Origin: an uncultured Vicinamibacterales bacterium
GTDB taxonomy: Bacteria > Acidobacteriota > Vicinamibacteria > Vicinamibacterales > UBA8438
Assembly (NCBI GenBank): GCA_958295905.1
Contig: OY282382.1
Coordinates: 6,000,367-6,064,366 of the forward strand
Reading direction: 5' to 3'
DNA: 64,000 bases
A program made the position numbers and the translations under genes. Of this stretch, positions 37,875 to 47,002 are shown piece by piece. Within the stretch, counting starts at the first letter, position 1; each line of letters begins with the position of its first letter. The notes beneath the pieces were generated by a model. The model was not told the DNA's origin and made no database searches. It was given only the letters and a program-made list of their open reading frames with translations.

Positions 37875-39296
37875 CTACTGCCCGCCGCCGGCGTTGACCG
37901 TCTCCTCCGGCGGGAAGTCGGTGCCGCAAACGATGCAGCCGATGTCCGACCGCCCGTCGGCCATCCGCCGCCGCTCGCGCTCGGCGACCTCGGCCGCGAA
38001 CTCCTCGTCGTCCATGTAGATCGCCTGCAGCAGGTTGATGAACATGTTGTCGACGGACCGGTGGCCGGACCCCGACCAGTTGCGCGGATCGACCACGTTC
38101 GGATTGGTCGGCGTGTTGTTGAAGTAGCCGGTCAGATGGAGGATGGTTCCCGCCGGCAGCAACGGCGCCGCATCGTCCTCGTACTTGTAGACCCGCACCC
38201 AGTTGTGGTCGTAGCCCGAGCAGTTGAGGGTCTCGACGGTCGTGCCCCACACCGCCTCGAGGCACATCCTGACGCCGGGGGCGTGCATGTGAGGCTCGTA
38301 GACGCTGAGCTTCGTGTTTTCCGGCAGGGTGAAGTAGGCGTCCATCCGCTGGTTGTCCTGCATCGGCAGGATGTCGATGTCGGGACCGTTCCCGAAGAAG
38401 AGCAGCTCGACCTTCTTCGTGGGCTCGTAGCCGCGGGGATGGAACTTGAACGCGACCTCGAGCCGGGCGGTGGTGTCGATGCCGTTCGAGTGGAGATGCG
38501 TCGACGGGAAGATGAGCTGCGACCCCGCCGGCAGGAGCGGGCCCGCATCCTCGTCGAAGACGTCGGCGTTCCGGCCGACCTCGTGGACCGGCCACGTATA
38601 GGCGTCGGCCGGGTCGCCGTCCTCCACCATGGTCGTCAGGGCCGAGTGGTGCACGACGAACAACCCGCCCACGGTGTCCGACCGCACGCCGCGCGGCAGG
38701 TCGTTGCGCTCCTTGTACTCGATGGCCGCCACGTAGCGGTCCTCGGTCAGCCCGGAGTCCACCACGCCGAGCATACCCCACCAGTCCGGGGCCTCCGCCG
38801 CCACCTCGAAGGCCGGGGACGACAGGACGAGATCCGGCCGGCCGATCTCCCACTCGTCCACGTCGATGAACGGGGGCGGCGCGGGCATGTCCGCGGGGTT
38901 GCCGCGCGGCGCCCCGCTGTCGACCCACGCCGCGATGGTCGCGATCTCGGCGTCGCTCAACGACCAGTCGTCCTTGAAGCGCTGAATGCCGATGTCCTTC
39001 TCGATGTACCAGGGCGGCATGACCCCCATGCGGTTGCGCAGCCCGGTCCGCTGCTTGATCGACCGCGCCCAGGGGCGGACGTCCTCGTAGCTGATGAGCG
39101 GCATCGGGGCGAGCGAGTCGGGCCGATGGCACTTCTGGCAACTCCGCTGCAGAATCGGCGCGACGTCCCGCGTGAACGTGGGCGCCTCCACCGACTGGGC
39201 CACTGCCGGGAACACCCCGACGAGACCGACCACCGCCACCAGCATGCCGGCCAGCCAGCGGGAAATACGCACTCCGTGATGTGACGTCGCGTTCAT
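37875..39296 (-). CDS. Secreted cytochrome c with PHM-like copper monooxygenase region
   Basis: A 473-residue exported protein. After the signal peptide (about 1-33), a c-type haem site CQKCH lies near residues 53-57 in FTRDVAPILQRSCQKCHRPDSLAPMPL. The rest resembles copper type II ascorbate-dependent monooxygenases: STHLHSNGID (an HxH pair as in the CuB site) and EPHMHAPGVRM further on. The C-terminus has a CIVCG pair. AGGGGAG precedes ATG 39296. Redox partner and substrate are unknown; the copper role is inferred from the histidine motifs. Confidence 0.75.
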   Translation of the reverse strand: MNATSHHGVRISRWLAGMLVAVVGLVGVFPAVAQSVEAPTFTRDVAPILQRSCQKCHRPDSLAPMPLISYEDVRPWARSIKQRTGLRNRMGVMPPWYIEKDIGIQRFKDDWSLSDAEIATIAAWVDSGAPRGNPADMPAPPPFIDVDEWEIGRPDLVLSSPAFEVAAEAPDWWGMLGVVDSGLTEDRYVAAIEYKERNDLPRGVRSDTVGGLFVVHHSALTTMVEDGDPADAYTWPVHEVGRNADVFDEDAGPLLPAGSQLIFPSTHLHSNGIDTTARLEVAFKFHPRGYEPTKKVELLFFGNGPDIDILPMQDNQRMDAYFTLPENTKLSVYEPHMHAPGVRMCLEAVWGTTVETLNCSGYDHNWVRVYKYEDDAAPLLPAGTILHLTGYFNNTPTNPNVVDPRNWSGSGHRSVDNMFINLLQAIYMDDEEFAAEVAERERRRMADGRSDIGCIVCGTDFPPEETVNAGGGQ

Positions 39297-39328
39297 GGCA
39301 CCGCTCCCCTAAAAAGACGAATTAACCT

Positions 39329-39359
39329 ATTATGTCCCGGGCGGGCCGCGCGGCGTCAA
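39329..39359 (-). promoter_or_regulatory. Possible sigma-70-type promoter of the cytochrome c operon
   Basis: Read on the minus strand: TTGACG (39354-39359) and CATAAT (39329-39334), separated by 19 bp, which is longer than the ideal 17. The -10 box is about 33 bp before the ATG. Confidence 0.4.
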
Positions 39360-39534
39360 CATCAGATCCGACGCGGGCCGCCCGGTTCGACGCGGGAGAC
39401 CTCGCGATGGCGTCCAACACCGGCAACCCCGCCCCGCAGATCATCATCGGCAACGGGGGCCGCGGCCGGTTTCGGGAGGCTCCCTCGGGTCGGCGGACGC
39501 GGGTCGAAGCTTCGACGAGTGACAGGAGGCAGGC

Positions 39535-39981
39535 ATGCATCGCGAACACCGGGATCGGTGGCGCGCGGGGTTGGTGGCGGGCGTCGCCGCGGCGGCTTCG
39601 CTCGTCTGGATCGGCCACGCGCAGCAGGAGCAGAACCCCTTCACCGGCACCTCGTTCCGGGTCGGCTCGGAGGGCGTCAACGTGTCGTCGCGCGGTTTCG
39701 AGGCCGGCGCCCGGACCCACTGGCATACCCACAGCGCCCAACTGCTGTTCGTCAGGGAGGGCAGTCTGCGGTATCAAGTGGAGGGACAGCCGGTGGCCGA
39801 GCTCGGTCTGCACGAGACCGCGTACCTGCCCCGCGGCGTCCGCCACTGGCACGGCGCGACGCCCGGCGAGGCGCTGACCCACGTCTCGGTGACCTTTCCG
39901 AACGACGCCGGCGAGCCGTTGCCCATCGAGTGGATGGAGCCGGTCACCGACGCGGTGTACGCGGGCGGCGCGGCCCGCTGA
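39535..39981 (+). CDS. Secreted cupin-domain protein
   Basis: A 148-residue small beta-barrel protein with an N-terminal hydrophobic export or anchor segment (about 11-28). The cupin motifs are visible: motif 1 ARTHWHTHSAQLLFVREG with three histidines for a metal site, and motif 2 LPRGVRHWHGATPG. Cupins of this size act as dioxygenases, decarboxylases or sensors, so no reaction can be assigned. ATG 39535 follows AGGAGG. It stands alone; 39297-39534 upstream shows only the divergent promoter region. Confidence 0.82.
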   Translation: MHREHRDRWRAGLVAGVAAAASLVWIGHAQQEQNPFTGTSFRVGSEGVNVSSRGFEAGARTHWHTHSAQLLFVREGSLRYQVEGQPVAELGLHETAYLPRGVRHWHGATPGEALTHVSVTFPNDAGEPLPIEWMEPVTDAVYAGGAAR

Positions 39982-40027
39982 CCGGCCCCGCCGATCGGAG
40001 GACCAGCCGCAGGGGGCGGGAAGCCAG

Positions 40028-40200
40028 GACCATCCCACGCTCCACCACCGCCGTGCGCAGACAGCATTGTGGCGGGTCCTGGGGCTCCGGACGAGCGGAA
40101 TCGCGGGTCTCACGCGGCGCCGGCCGGTCGGCAAGACGGTGGCGACCCCTCGAATCGGAGGCGGGCCGCCACGCGCAGTCAGCGTGGGATGCTCCTGGGC
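40028..40200 (-). repeat. Dispersed intergenic repeat, family E, copy 2
   Basis: Inverted match to 162-334. It fills the first part of the 470-bp gap before fbiC. Nothing recognisable is in 40201-40455. Confidence 0.8.
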
Positions 40201-40455
40201 GGGAAGCGGGGCCGGCTTCCCGCGTCGCCGTCGGCGTGCTATAAGAGCCCGCGACGGCTCCCCGCGTGGCGCCCTGCCGGCGAGGTCCCCGCCGGCAGGG
40301 CGAGGGGGGCATTCGGGCATACGCGACCGCGGACTGAACATCGAACGAGGGGCCACGCGCCGTTCACGCCGGATGCGCCGCCGGTCGAACGCAGCGGGGA
40401 TGCCGTCAGGGACTGCCGGGCAACCGCGGACCGTCGGCCCCGCCGACGCCGCCCG

Positions 40456-43011
40456 ATGACCATGGACACCACCCGTTACGCCCGACCGTCGCGGGACGCC
40501 GCCCTGGATCTCGCCCGCGACGCGGATCTGACGACGCTGATGGCCCGGGCCTCGGCGCTCCGCGACGCCGGGTTCGGCCGGGCCGTCAGCTACTCGCGGA
40601 AGGTGTTCATTCCGCTTACGAAGCTGTGCCGGGACGTGTGCCACTACTGCACGTTCGCCCAGCCCCCGAGACCCGGCGAGCGGGCCTACATGACGCTGGA
40701 CGAGGTCGTCGACGTGGCGCAACGCGGCGCCCGCGCCGGCTGCCGGGAGGCGCTGTTCACGCTGGGCGACAAGCCCGAGCTCCGCTACCCGCAGGCCCGC
40801 GACGAGCTCGACGCGCTGGGCTACCCCACGACCATCGCGTATCTCACGGCGGCAGCCCGCGCCGTCCTCGACGCCGCCGGCCTGCTGCCCCACGCCAACC
40901 CCGGCGTGGTCACGCGCGACGAGCTGATCGCCCTGCGCGAAGTGTGCCCGTCGCAGGGCCTCATGCTGGAGAGCGTCTCCCGCCGCCTGCTCGACCGGGG
41001 CGGGGTCCACCACGGGTCGCCCGACAAGAACCCGGACGCGCGGCTGGAGACGATGCGGGCGGCGGGCGAGTTGGCGATTCCCTGGACGTCCGGCATCCTC
41101 ATCGGCATCGGGGAGACCCGCGGGGAGCGCATCGAGTCGCTGCTCGCGCTGCGCGACCTCGACGACGAGCACGGGCACATCCAGGAGATCATCGTCCAGA
41201 ACTTCCGGGCCAAGCCGCACACGCGCATGGCCGGGGCCCCCGAGCCCACGCTTGAGGACCTGCAGTGGACGATCGCCTGCGCGCGGCTGATCTTCGGTCC
41301 CGACATGGCCATCCAGGCGCCGCCCAACCTGACGCCGGACAGCTTCGGCGCCCTGATCCGGGCCGGCATCAACGACTGGGGCGGGGTGTCGCCGGTGACC
41401 CCCGACCACGTCAACCCCGAGGCGCCCTGGCCGCACCTCGATCAGCTCGCGCGCGAGACGGAGCGCGAGGGCAAGATGCTGACCCCGCGGCTCACCGTCT
41501 ATCCCGCCTACGTGCGCCGCCTCGACGCCTGGGTGGCGGAGCCGCTGCGGCCGGCCGTCCTGCGCGCCTCCGACGCCGAGGGCTTCGCGCGCGAGAGCGC
41601 GTGGTCGCCCGGCGACCGGGACGCGGTGCTGCCGGCCGCGCTCCTCGACCGCCTCGCGCGCCCGGCCGCGCCGGTCCCGGCCTCGACGACGCGCGCCCTG
41701 TGCGAGAAGGCGTCGCGCGGCGACCGGCTCGACGAGCCGGAGATCGCCGCGCTCTTCTCCGCGCGGGGCGACGATTTGGTGGCGGTGGTGCGCGCGGCCG
41801 ACGCCCTGCGCCGCGAGGTCAACGGCGACGAGGTGACCTACGTCGTCAACCGCAACATCAACTACACCAACGTCTGCTACTTCCGCTGCCAGTTCTGCGC
41901 GTTCTCGAAGGGCAAGCTCAGCGAGAACCTGCGCGGCGCGCCCTACGACCTCGATCTCGACGAGATCGCCCGCCGCAGCGCCGAAGCCTGGGAGCGCGGC
42001 GCCACCGAGGTGTGTATGCAGGGCGGCATTCACCCCGAGTACACCGGCGCCACCTATCTCGACATCTGCCGGACCGTCAAGGCGGCGGTCCCCTCGATGC
42101 ACGTGCACGCGTTCTCGCCGCTCGAGGTGTGGCAGGGCGCGGCCACCCTCGGCGTTTCGCTCGAGACGTTCCTCGAGCGGCTCCGGGCGGCGGGGCTCGG
42201 GACGCTGCCGGGCACCGCGGCCGAGGTGCTCGACGACGAGGTCCGGCGAGACCTGTGCCCCGACAAGCTGTCGGCGGGCCAGTGGCTCGAGGTGATGGAG
42301 ACCGCGCACCGGGTCGGGTTCCGAACCACCGCGACCATCATGTACGGCCACATCGACCGCCCGCGGCACTGGGCCCGGCACTTCGCGCGCATCCGCGCGC
42401 TGCAGGCGCGCACCGGCGGGTTCACCGAGTTCGTGCCCCTGCCCTTCGTGCACATGGAGGCGCCGATCTACCTGAAAGGGCGGGCACGGCGCGGTCCGAC
42501 GTTCCGCGAGTCGCTGCTCATGCACGCGGTCGCCCGCCTCGCGCTGCACCCGCTGGTGCCCAACATCCAGGCCTCGTGGGTCAAGATGGGGCCGCGCGGC
42601 GTGCGCGCCTGCCTCGAGGCCGGGGTGAACGACCTCGGCGGCACCCTGATGAACGAGAGCATCACGCGGGCGGCCGGCGCCGGGTTCGGCCAGGAGCTGC
42701 CGCCGGAGGGCATGGAGTCGGTGATCGCGGCGGCGGGCCGCACGCCGAAACAGCGCTCGACGACCTACGGCGAGCCGCCGGCGGGGCAGGTGGCCCGGTC
42801 GTTCCACGCCGCGGATCTGCGTCCGGTGGCGCCGGCGCCGAGCCCCGCCGGGGCGCGGGACGGGGCGCGGGCGCCGCTGGCCCGGCCCGGACTCGACGCC
42901 GGCGGGAACGACGATTCGCCGGGAGAGTCGCGGCCGACGCTGCTCCGGCCCGGGCTCGACGCCGGCGGGAACGACGATTCGCCGGGAGAAGTGACACGAA
43001 CACTGCGATGA
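40456..43011 (+). CDS. fbiC: FO synthase (CofG/CofH fusion), coenzyme F420 biosynthesis
   Basis: Makes the deazaflavin FO from tyrosine and a flavin-pathway pyrimidine, using two radical-SAM modules in one 851-residue chain. The N-terminal CofG half has C58, C62 and C65 (CRDVCHYC); the CofH half has C474, C478 and C481 (CYFRCQFC). SAM-site and substrate segments (SGILIGIGET, PPNLTPDSFG, CMQGGIHPEYTG, YGHIDRPRHW) are conserved. The last ~40 residues are an added tail containing RPGLDAGGNDDSPGE twice. ATG 40456 (or 40462) fits. Other F420 genes (fbiA, fbiB, cofC) are not in the window. Confidence 0.94.
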   Translation: MTMDTTRYARPSRDAALDLARDADLTTLMARASALRDAGFGRAVSYSRKVFIPLTKLCRDVCHYCTFAQPPRPGERAYMTLDEVVDVAQRGARAGCREALFTLGDKPELRYPQARDELDALGYPTTIAYLTAAARAVLDAAGLLPHANPGVVTRDELIALREVCPSQGLMLESVSRRLLDRGGVHHGSPDKNPDARLETMRAAGELAIPWTSGILIGIGETRGERIESLLALRDLDDEHGHIQEIIVQNFRAKPHTRMAGAPEPTLEDLQWTIACARLIFGPDMAIQAPPNLTPDSFGALIRAGINDWGGVSPVTPDHVNPEAPWPHLDQLARETEREGKMLTPRLTVYPAYVRRLDAWVAEPLRPAVLRASDAEGFARESAWSPGDRDAVLPAALLDRLARPAAPVPASTTRALCEKASRGDRLDEPEIAALFSARGDDLVAVVRAADALRREVNGDEVTYVVNRNINYTNVCYFRCQFCAFSKGKLSENLRGAPYDLDLDEIARRSAEAWERGATEVCMQGGIHPEYTGATYLDICRTVKAAVPSMHVHAFSPLEVWQGAATLGVSLETFLERLRAAGLGTLPGTAAEVLDDEVRRDLCPDKLSAGQWLEVMETAHRVGFRTTATIMYGHIDRPRHWARHFARIRALQARTGGFTEFVPLPFVHMEAPIYLKGRARRGPTFRESLLMHAVARLALHPLVPNIQASWVKMGPRGVRACLEAGVNDLGGTLMNESITRAAGAGFGQELPPEGMESVIAAAGRTPKQRSTTYGEPPAGQVARSFHAADLRPVAPAPSPAGARDGARAPLARPGLDAGGNDDSPGESRPTLLRPGLDAGGNDDSPGEVTRTLR
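42881..43006 (+). repeat. 63-bp direct repeat extending the FbiC C-terminus
   Basis: About 45 bp (CCGGCCCGG.CTCGACGCCGG onward to GATTCGCCGGGAGA) occur twice, 63 bp apart and in frame. Each encodes RPGLDAGGNDDSPGE. They lie beyond the conserved end of the enzyme. Confidence 0.85.
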
Positions 43012-43085
43012 CACCGGATCCGCCCCCGCGTCGAGCCAAGCCGCGGCCGGCGCAACGGAAGCGGGACCGGCAAGGAGACGAATTG

Positions 43086-43634
43086 ATGACTGACGACCGC
43101 ACAATCGGCGGGCAACTGGTGAAAGCGTTGCGGCGCCCGGCGATCGCCGCGCCGGCGGCCCTCGTGGTCCTGCTGGTGATCGGATTCTACGGGTGGTCGG
43201 CCACCTGTCCCTGCGATCGCGCGCCCGGCGCCGTTCTCTTCGGGGCCGAGCAAGAGTTTCCGGTCGACGACTGGACCTTCGCCAACCAGGTGACGCTGTG
43301 CCAGATCCAGGTCAACGCCGGCGTGCTGCCCCACGCCATCAACCTGAACTGTTTCGCGAACGGTGACGGCGACCTGTACTTGAGCTGCTCGAACTGCGAC
43401 GGCAAGCGCTGGTCCGGCTTCGCGATCCGGGACGGCCGGGCTCGGCTGCGGCTCGACCGCACCGTCTACCCGGTCCACGTCACCCGGATCGTGGACCCGG
43501 CCGAGCTCGACATGGCGTGGGTCGCCAGGCTCGACAAGCTCCATTCCCTGGAGGAGCCGGCCAACCCACCCGCGCCGCTCGGGAGCCCGCGGCCCGACGG
43601 CTGGTGGACGTTCCGCGTCCTGTCGCGCAGCTAG
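43086..43634 (+). CDS. Small membrane-anchored protein next to fbiC
   Basis: A 182-residue protein I do not recognise with certainty. An N-terminal anchor spans about 20-38 (AAPAALVVLLVIGFYGW), followed by CPC. A beta-rich domain follows with VTLCQIQVNAGVLPHAINLNC, a CSNCDGKRW pair and VYPVHVTRIVDP. The outline recalls small split-barrel flavin- or F420-type proteins, and the position 75 bp behind fbiC fits, but both are inference. AGGAG precedes ATG 43086. The TAG stop (CTAG) is the first triplet of REPIN-like element 2. Confidence 0.65.
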   Translation: MTDDRTIGGQLVKALRRPAIAAPAALVVLLVIGFYGWSATCPCDRAPGAVLFGAEQEFPVDDWTFANQVTLCQIQVNAGVLPHAINLNCFANGDGDLYLSCSNCDGKRWSGFAIRDGRARLRLDRTVYPVHVTRIVDPAELDMAWVARLDKLHSLEEPANPPAPLGSPRPDGWWTFRVLSRS

Positions 43635-43746
43635 TGGTCTGCGCCGTAGAACCGTTTTGGGTCCGATCTGGCACATATGTAGCGGTCAGTCGCTGGAGCT
43701 TACACAACATATGGTGGTCAGGATTTCCTGCGGCGCAGACTCCTAG
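43632..43746. repeat. REPIN-like element 2 (two inverted REP ends)
   Basis: Both outer ends read CTAG followed by the REP arm (TAGTGGTCTGCGCCGTAG on the left; CTAGGAGTCTGCGCCGCAG on the minus strand at the right). The AT-richer interior is the inverted relative of 3150-3230 (GGTTTTGGGTC, CATATGTAG, CAACATATGG). Confidence 0.85.
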
Positions 43747-43790
43747 GAATCTGCGCCGTAGAACGGCGTGGACTCCTGGAGGGTTGGTTC
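43744..43790 (+). repeat. REP-like hairpin adjoining REPIN 2
   Basis: TAGGAATCTGCGCCGTAG, loop, CGGCGTGGACTCC, then the CTGGAGGGTTGGTT tail. It shares its first TAG with the right end of the REPIN, so three REP arms are stacked. Confidence 0.85.
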
Positions 43791-43890
43791 TAATATTTAA
43801 TCGTGGCGACGCGCTAGACGCCAGCCAGAATGAGACTCGGGGTCCTTCACGCGGACCCCGAGCGGACGCTCCGGAGGTCGAAGGGGAAGC

Positions 43891-44511
43891 ATGGACACCG
43901 CGGTCCGGCCAGCGCCCGTCCCCGTGCCGGCGACGGGCTCCGCCCTGCTCGTCAGGTTCCCGCCGGCCCTGGATCTGTCCGACGACCGGTTCTACGAACT
44001 CTGCCGGCTGAACCGGGAGTTGCGCATCGAACGGACGGCCGGGGGAGAGCTGTCGATCATGGCGCCGACGGGAGGCGACTCCAGCGACAGGAACGCCGAG
44101 ATCGCGTTCCAGTTGAGACGTTGGGCCAAGCATGACGGCACCGGCAGGACGTTCGATTCCTCCGGCGGCTTCCGCCTGCCGAACGGCGCGGTCCGTTCAC
44201 CGGACGCTTCCTGGATCGGCAACGCCCGGCTGGCGGCCCTCACCGGCGAGCAGCGCGAGCGGTTCATCCCCCTCTGCCCGGACTTCGTCGTCGAGCTGCG
44301 CTCACCGAGCGACGGCCTGTCCCCACTCCACGACAAGATGCGCGAGTACATCGAGAACGGCGCAAGACTCGGCTGGCTGATCGATCCGCCGGGCGGTCAG
44401 GTCTTCGTATACCGTCCCGATGCGCCGCCGGAGCGCCTGGAGGCGCCGGCCAGCGTGTCGGCCGATGCCGTACTGCCTGGATTCCGCCTGGAGACCGACG
44501 AGATTCTGTAG
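43891..44511 (+). CDS. Uma2-family (DUF820) restriction-endonuclease-fold protein
   Basis: A 206-residue PD-(D/E)xK-fold protein of the Uma2 family. The expected order is visible: FYELCRLNRELRIERTAGGELSIM, the acidic pair in RSPDASWI, FVVELRSPSD as the E-x-K-like strand, and EYIENGARLGWLIDP. The family is abundant in cyanobacteria and Acidobacteriota, and its role is unproven (defence or mobile-element-linked nuclease suggested). A decayed relative lies at 14149-14400. Start ATG 43891 follows GAAGGGGAAG. Confidence 0.85.
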   Translation: MDTAVRPAPVPVPATGSALLVRFPPALDLSDDRFYELCRLNRELRIERTAGGELSIMAPTGGDSSDRNAEIAFQLRRWAKHDGTGRTFDSSGGFRLPNGAVRSPDASWIGNARLAALTGEQRERFIPLCPDFVVELRSPSDGLSPLHDKMREYIENGARLGWLIDPPGGQVFVYRPDAPPERLEAPASVSADAVLPGFRLETDEIL

Positions 44512-44532
44512 CCGCCCGTGGAAATCGGCTGC

Positions 44533-44641
44533 CTCGGAACGCGGGCGCCGCCACGCCCAGACCACACCCTTGGAAGTTAACGTCTTGGACGGAGCAACCT
44601 CCGAACTCGGAACGCGGGCGCCGCCACGCCCAGACCACACC
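44533..44641 (+). repeat. Perfect 36-bp repeat pair with one 37-bp spacer
   Basis: Identical 36-bp copies at 44533-44568 and 44606-44641 (start CTCGGAACGCGG, end CAGACCACACC). An internal hairpin, GGGCG..CGCCC, is present. The 37-bp spacer is less GC-rich than its surroundings and unrelated to either flank. The rest of 44642-45010 holds no gene I can support; a short minus-strand frame there (44653-44988) has no recognisable features. Confidence 0.92.
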
Positions 44642-45010
44642 GGCCAGCGGAATCAACCCCGCCGCAAATCGGGGTAGGCGAGCCCGACGATCCAAGCGGG
44701 AAGGGCCGGCGTCGGCAGGCACACCCGGAGGCCCTTCCAGAACCCACCCCCTGCCGGAAGAGGCTTCCTGCTGGACCTCGTGTCCCACAGTCCCCAGAGC
44801 AAGAACGCCGGAAGGGCGAGGCGGAAGAGGGGCGGCTTCTCGCTGCCGCTCTCCACGACGCAATAGGAGGGTGGTGAGCACGTTCGCCAAGCCCGACGCC
44901 CACGGGATGCCACCACCGCTTCAACGCTCCTGCGTCGTGAGCGTTGCGGCCATTGCTCCTCACCGCGGGCATTCCGGTGCCTGAACAATCTCTTCGGCGG
45001 CCTCGATTCG

Positions 45011-46534
45011 CTACCGATAGTCCGCGCCGGTCAGGCTGTTCAATGCCGACTCCTGCCACGCGCGCAGGCTCGCCTGCATGTCCTCGAGGACCGCCGGCTC
45101 GTCCCCGGCGAGGTTGCGGCTCTCCGCCCGGTCGGCGCGCAGGTCGAACAGCTCGGCCCCCGACCCGCGGGAGCCGCCGACGACCAGCTTGTGGCCGCCG
45201 TTCAGCATCACCCGCGCCCCGCCGAAGTCGTCCGGGTCGACCGCCGGGTAGCGGATGTTCTCGAAGATGCGGGTGGGGATGCCGTTCATCAGCTTGACGA
45301 GCGGCGTCGTCCCGGCCTGCAGAACGGGATCGATGTACGGCTCGTGGCCGCGTCCCGCCAGGCCCCCGACGGCGAAGCTCCAGAAGAAGATCGGGGCCGG
45401 GCGCGCGGTCATGCGGCCGTCGAGCAGCGGCCCGAGGTCGATCCCGTCCAGGGGCCTGTCGGGCGGCGGCTGCCCCGCAAGGGCCGCGACGGTGGGCAGG
45501 ATGTCGCTGGTCACCGCGGCCACGTCGCTCGCCAGCGGCGCGGGAATGCGGGCCGGCCACTCGATGACGCCGGGCACGCGGATGCCGCCCTCGTACATCG
45601 TGCCCTTCAGACCGCGCAGCGGGGTCTCCGCGAGCCCGCTGCGCGGCGTCCCGTTGTCGCCGTTGTACCAGAGCAGGGTGTTCTCCCGCAGGCCCGCCTC
45701 CTCCAGGTAGTCGCGCAGCGTGCCGATGGCGCGGTCCATGGCGGTGATCTCGGCGTACCGCTCGCGCAGGACGTCGCCGAGCGGACGCTCGATCTGGAGG
45801 CCGGTCTCGTTCGAGGTCAGCGGGACCATCCGGTCCACATACTTCGCGGGCAGCTCATCGTAGAGGGCGAGGTCCTCCTCGAGCCCGCTGTAGGGCTCGT
45901 GCGGCGACCCGAACCAGACGACGGCGAGGAACGGCTTGCCGTCCCCCGTGGACCTCTCGATGAACCGGATGGCCTCGTCGACGACGACGGCCGAGCTCTC
46001 TCCCTCGAACCGCTCGGGCGGTCCCCCGTTGCGCGACAGGGTCGGGTGCAGTTCGAAGAAGTTGTCGTGGGACAGCCACTCGTCGAAGCCCATCGCGCCG
46101 GGATTGAGGGGCGAGCCGGCCTTCACCGCGCCGACGTGCCACTTGCCGAAGTGGCCGGTGGCGTAGCCGGCTTCGCGCAGCACGTGCGCGATGGTGATCT
46201 CCTCCGGGCGCATGGACCAGTTGGGGGCGAACGTGCCGTAGCGCACGGGGTGGCGCCCCGTCAGCACGCTCCCGCGGGTGGGCGAGCACGACGGATGCCC
46301 CGCGTAGAACCGGTCCAGCCGCAGGCCCGAGGCGGCCATGGTGTCGAGGACCGGGGTCTGAAGGTACGCGTGCCCGTTGTAGCCGGTCTCCTCCCAGCCG
46401 TGGTCGTCGCCCATGAGCAGGACGACGTTCGGGCGGTCGGCGGCCCGCGCCGCCGGCAACGCGGCGACGCACGCGAGCATGAGCCCCAGGGCCCCCCAGA
46501 CAAGTCGCTTCTTGCGCATTGGCTTCAATCCCAT
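45011..46534 (-). CDS. Secreted sulfatase
   Basis: A 507-residue alkaline-phosphatase-superfamily arylsulfatase. A signal peptide is at about 6-32. The metal-binding NVVLLMGDDHGWEETG is near residue 36, and the formylglycine motif C83-S-P-T-R87 lies in HPSCSPTRGSVLTGRHP. Further sites are GHFGKWHVG, WYNGDNGTPR and RGLKGTMYEGGIRVP. It needs a formylglycine-generating enzyme, not found here apart from the FGE-like domain of EgtB, which is a different enzyme. Start ATG 46534 or 46519; neither has a strong ribosome-binding site. Substrate unknown. Confidence 0.9.
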   Translation of the reverse strand: MGLKPMRKKRLVWGALGLMLACVAALPAARAADRPNVVLLMGDDHGWEETGYNGHAYLQTPVLDTMAASGLRLDRFYAGHPSCSPTRGSVLTGRHPVRYGTFAPNWSMRPEEITIAHVLREAGYATGHFGKWHVGAVKAGSPLNPGAMGFDEWLSHDNFFELHPTLSRNGGPPERFEGESSAVVVDEAIRFIERSTGDGKPFLAVVWFGSPHEPYSGLEEDLALYDELPAKYVDRMVPLTSNETGLQIERPLGDVLRERYAEITAMDRAIGTLRDYLEEAGLRENTLLWYNGDNGTPRSGLAETPLRGLKGTMYEGGIRVPGVIEWPARIPAPLASDVAAVTSDILPTVAALAGQPPPDRPLDGIDLGPLLDGRMTARPAPIFFWSFAVGGLAGRGHEPYIDPVLQAGTTPLVKLMNGIPTRIFENIRYPAVDPDDFGGARVMLNGGHKLVVGGSRGSGAELFDLRADRAESRNLAGDEPAVLEDMQASLRAWQESALNSLTGADYR

Positions 46535-46743
46535 CGTCTGCCGGTGGACGGCCGCGGCGCCGACGGCCCGGCACCCGCCGCCGGCGCCGCCCGGTCCCCT
46601 CGATGCGCCGCGGGACCGGCGTCGAGGCCGCGGCGTCCCCGGCAACCCACATCCCTGCTACATCCTGCCACCAACCGCATCGGACGACAACCGCCGGGGC
46701 GCCGCGGGGTGCAACTCAGATTTGTGAGACGACTTGCCCTGTC

Positions 46744-46900
46744 ACTGTCAGATTGGCGATTTCGATCCCGTGCTCGGCTTTCGAGGCCCTCCGAACGGGC
46801 CCCTTCGGGCCTTGGCGCGATGGAGCGCCCCGGGACCGGCGGCAATGGTTGCCTCCAGCACCGGCGTCTCACTTTCTTGACGCGCACCCAGTGCCGCGCC
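46744..46900 (+). repeat. Dispersed repeat, family D, copy 2
   Basis: Direct relative of 47213-47360 and inverted relative of 32199-32345. The common blocks are GGCGATTTCG.TCCCG, CGAGGCCCTC.GAACGG, GGGCCTTGGCGC and GTCTC.CTTTC..GACG.GCACCC. Confidence 0.8.
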
Positions 46901-47002
46901 GAAGCGGAGGGTACGACCGCGCACGGGACGTCGGCAGGCTACGTTGCTGACGGCGCCATCTCGGCGCAAGCGCGCCATCCCTGCGCCCCGGCCGGAGCGC
47001 CA

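Noticed and set aside
44653-44988. Minus-strand 111-aa frame between Uma2 and the sulfatase
   Set aside because: It has one hydrophobic stretch but no ribosome-binding site, no recognisable family and overlaps repeat sequence; composition does not favour coding.
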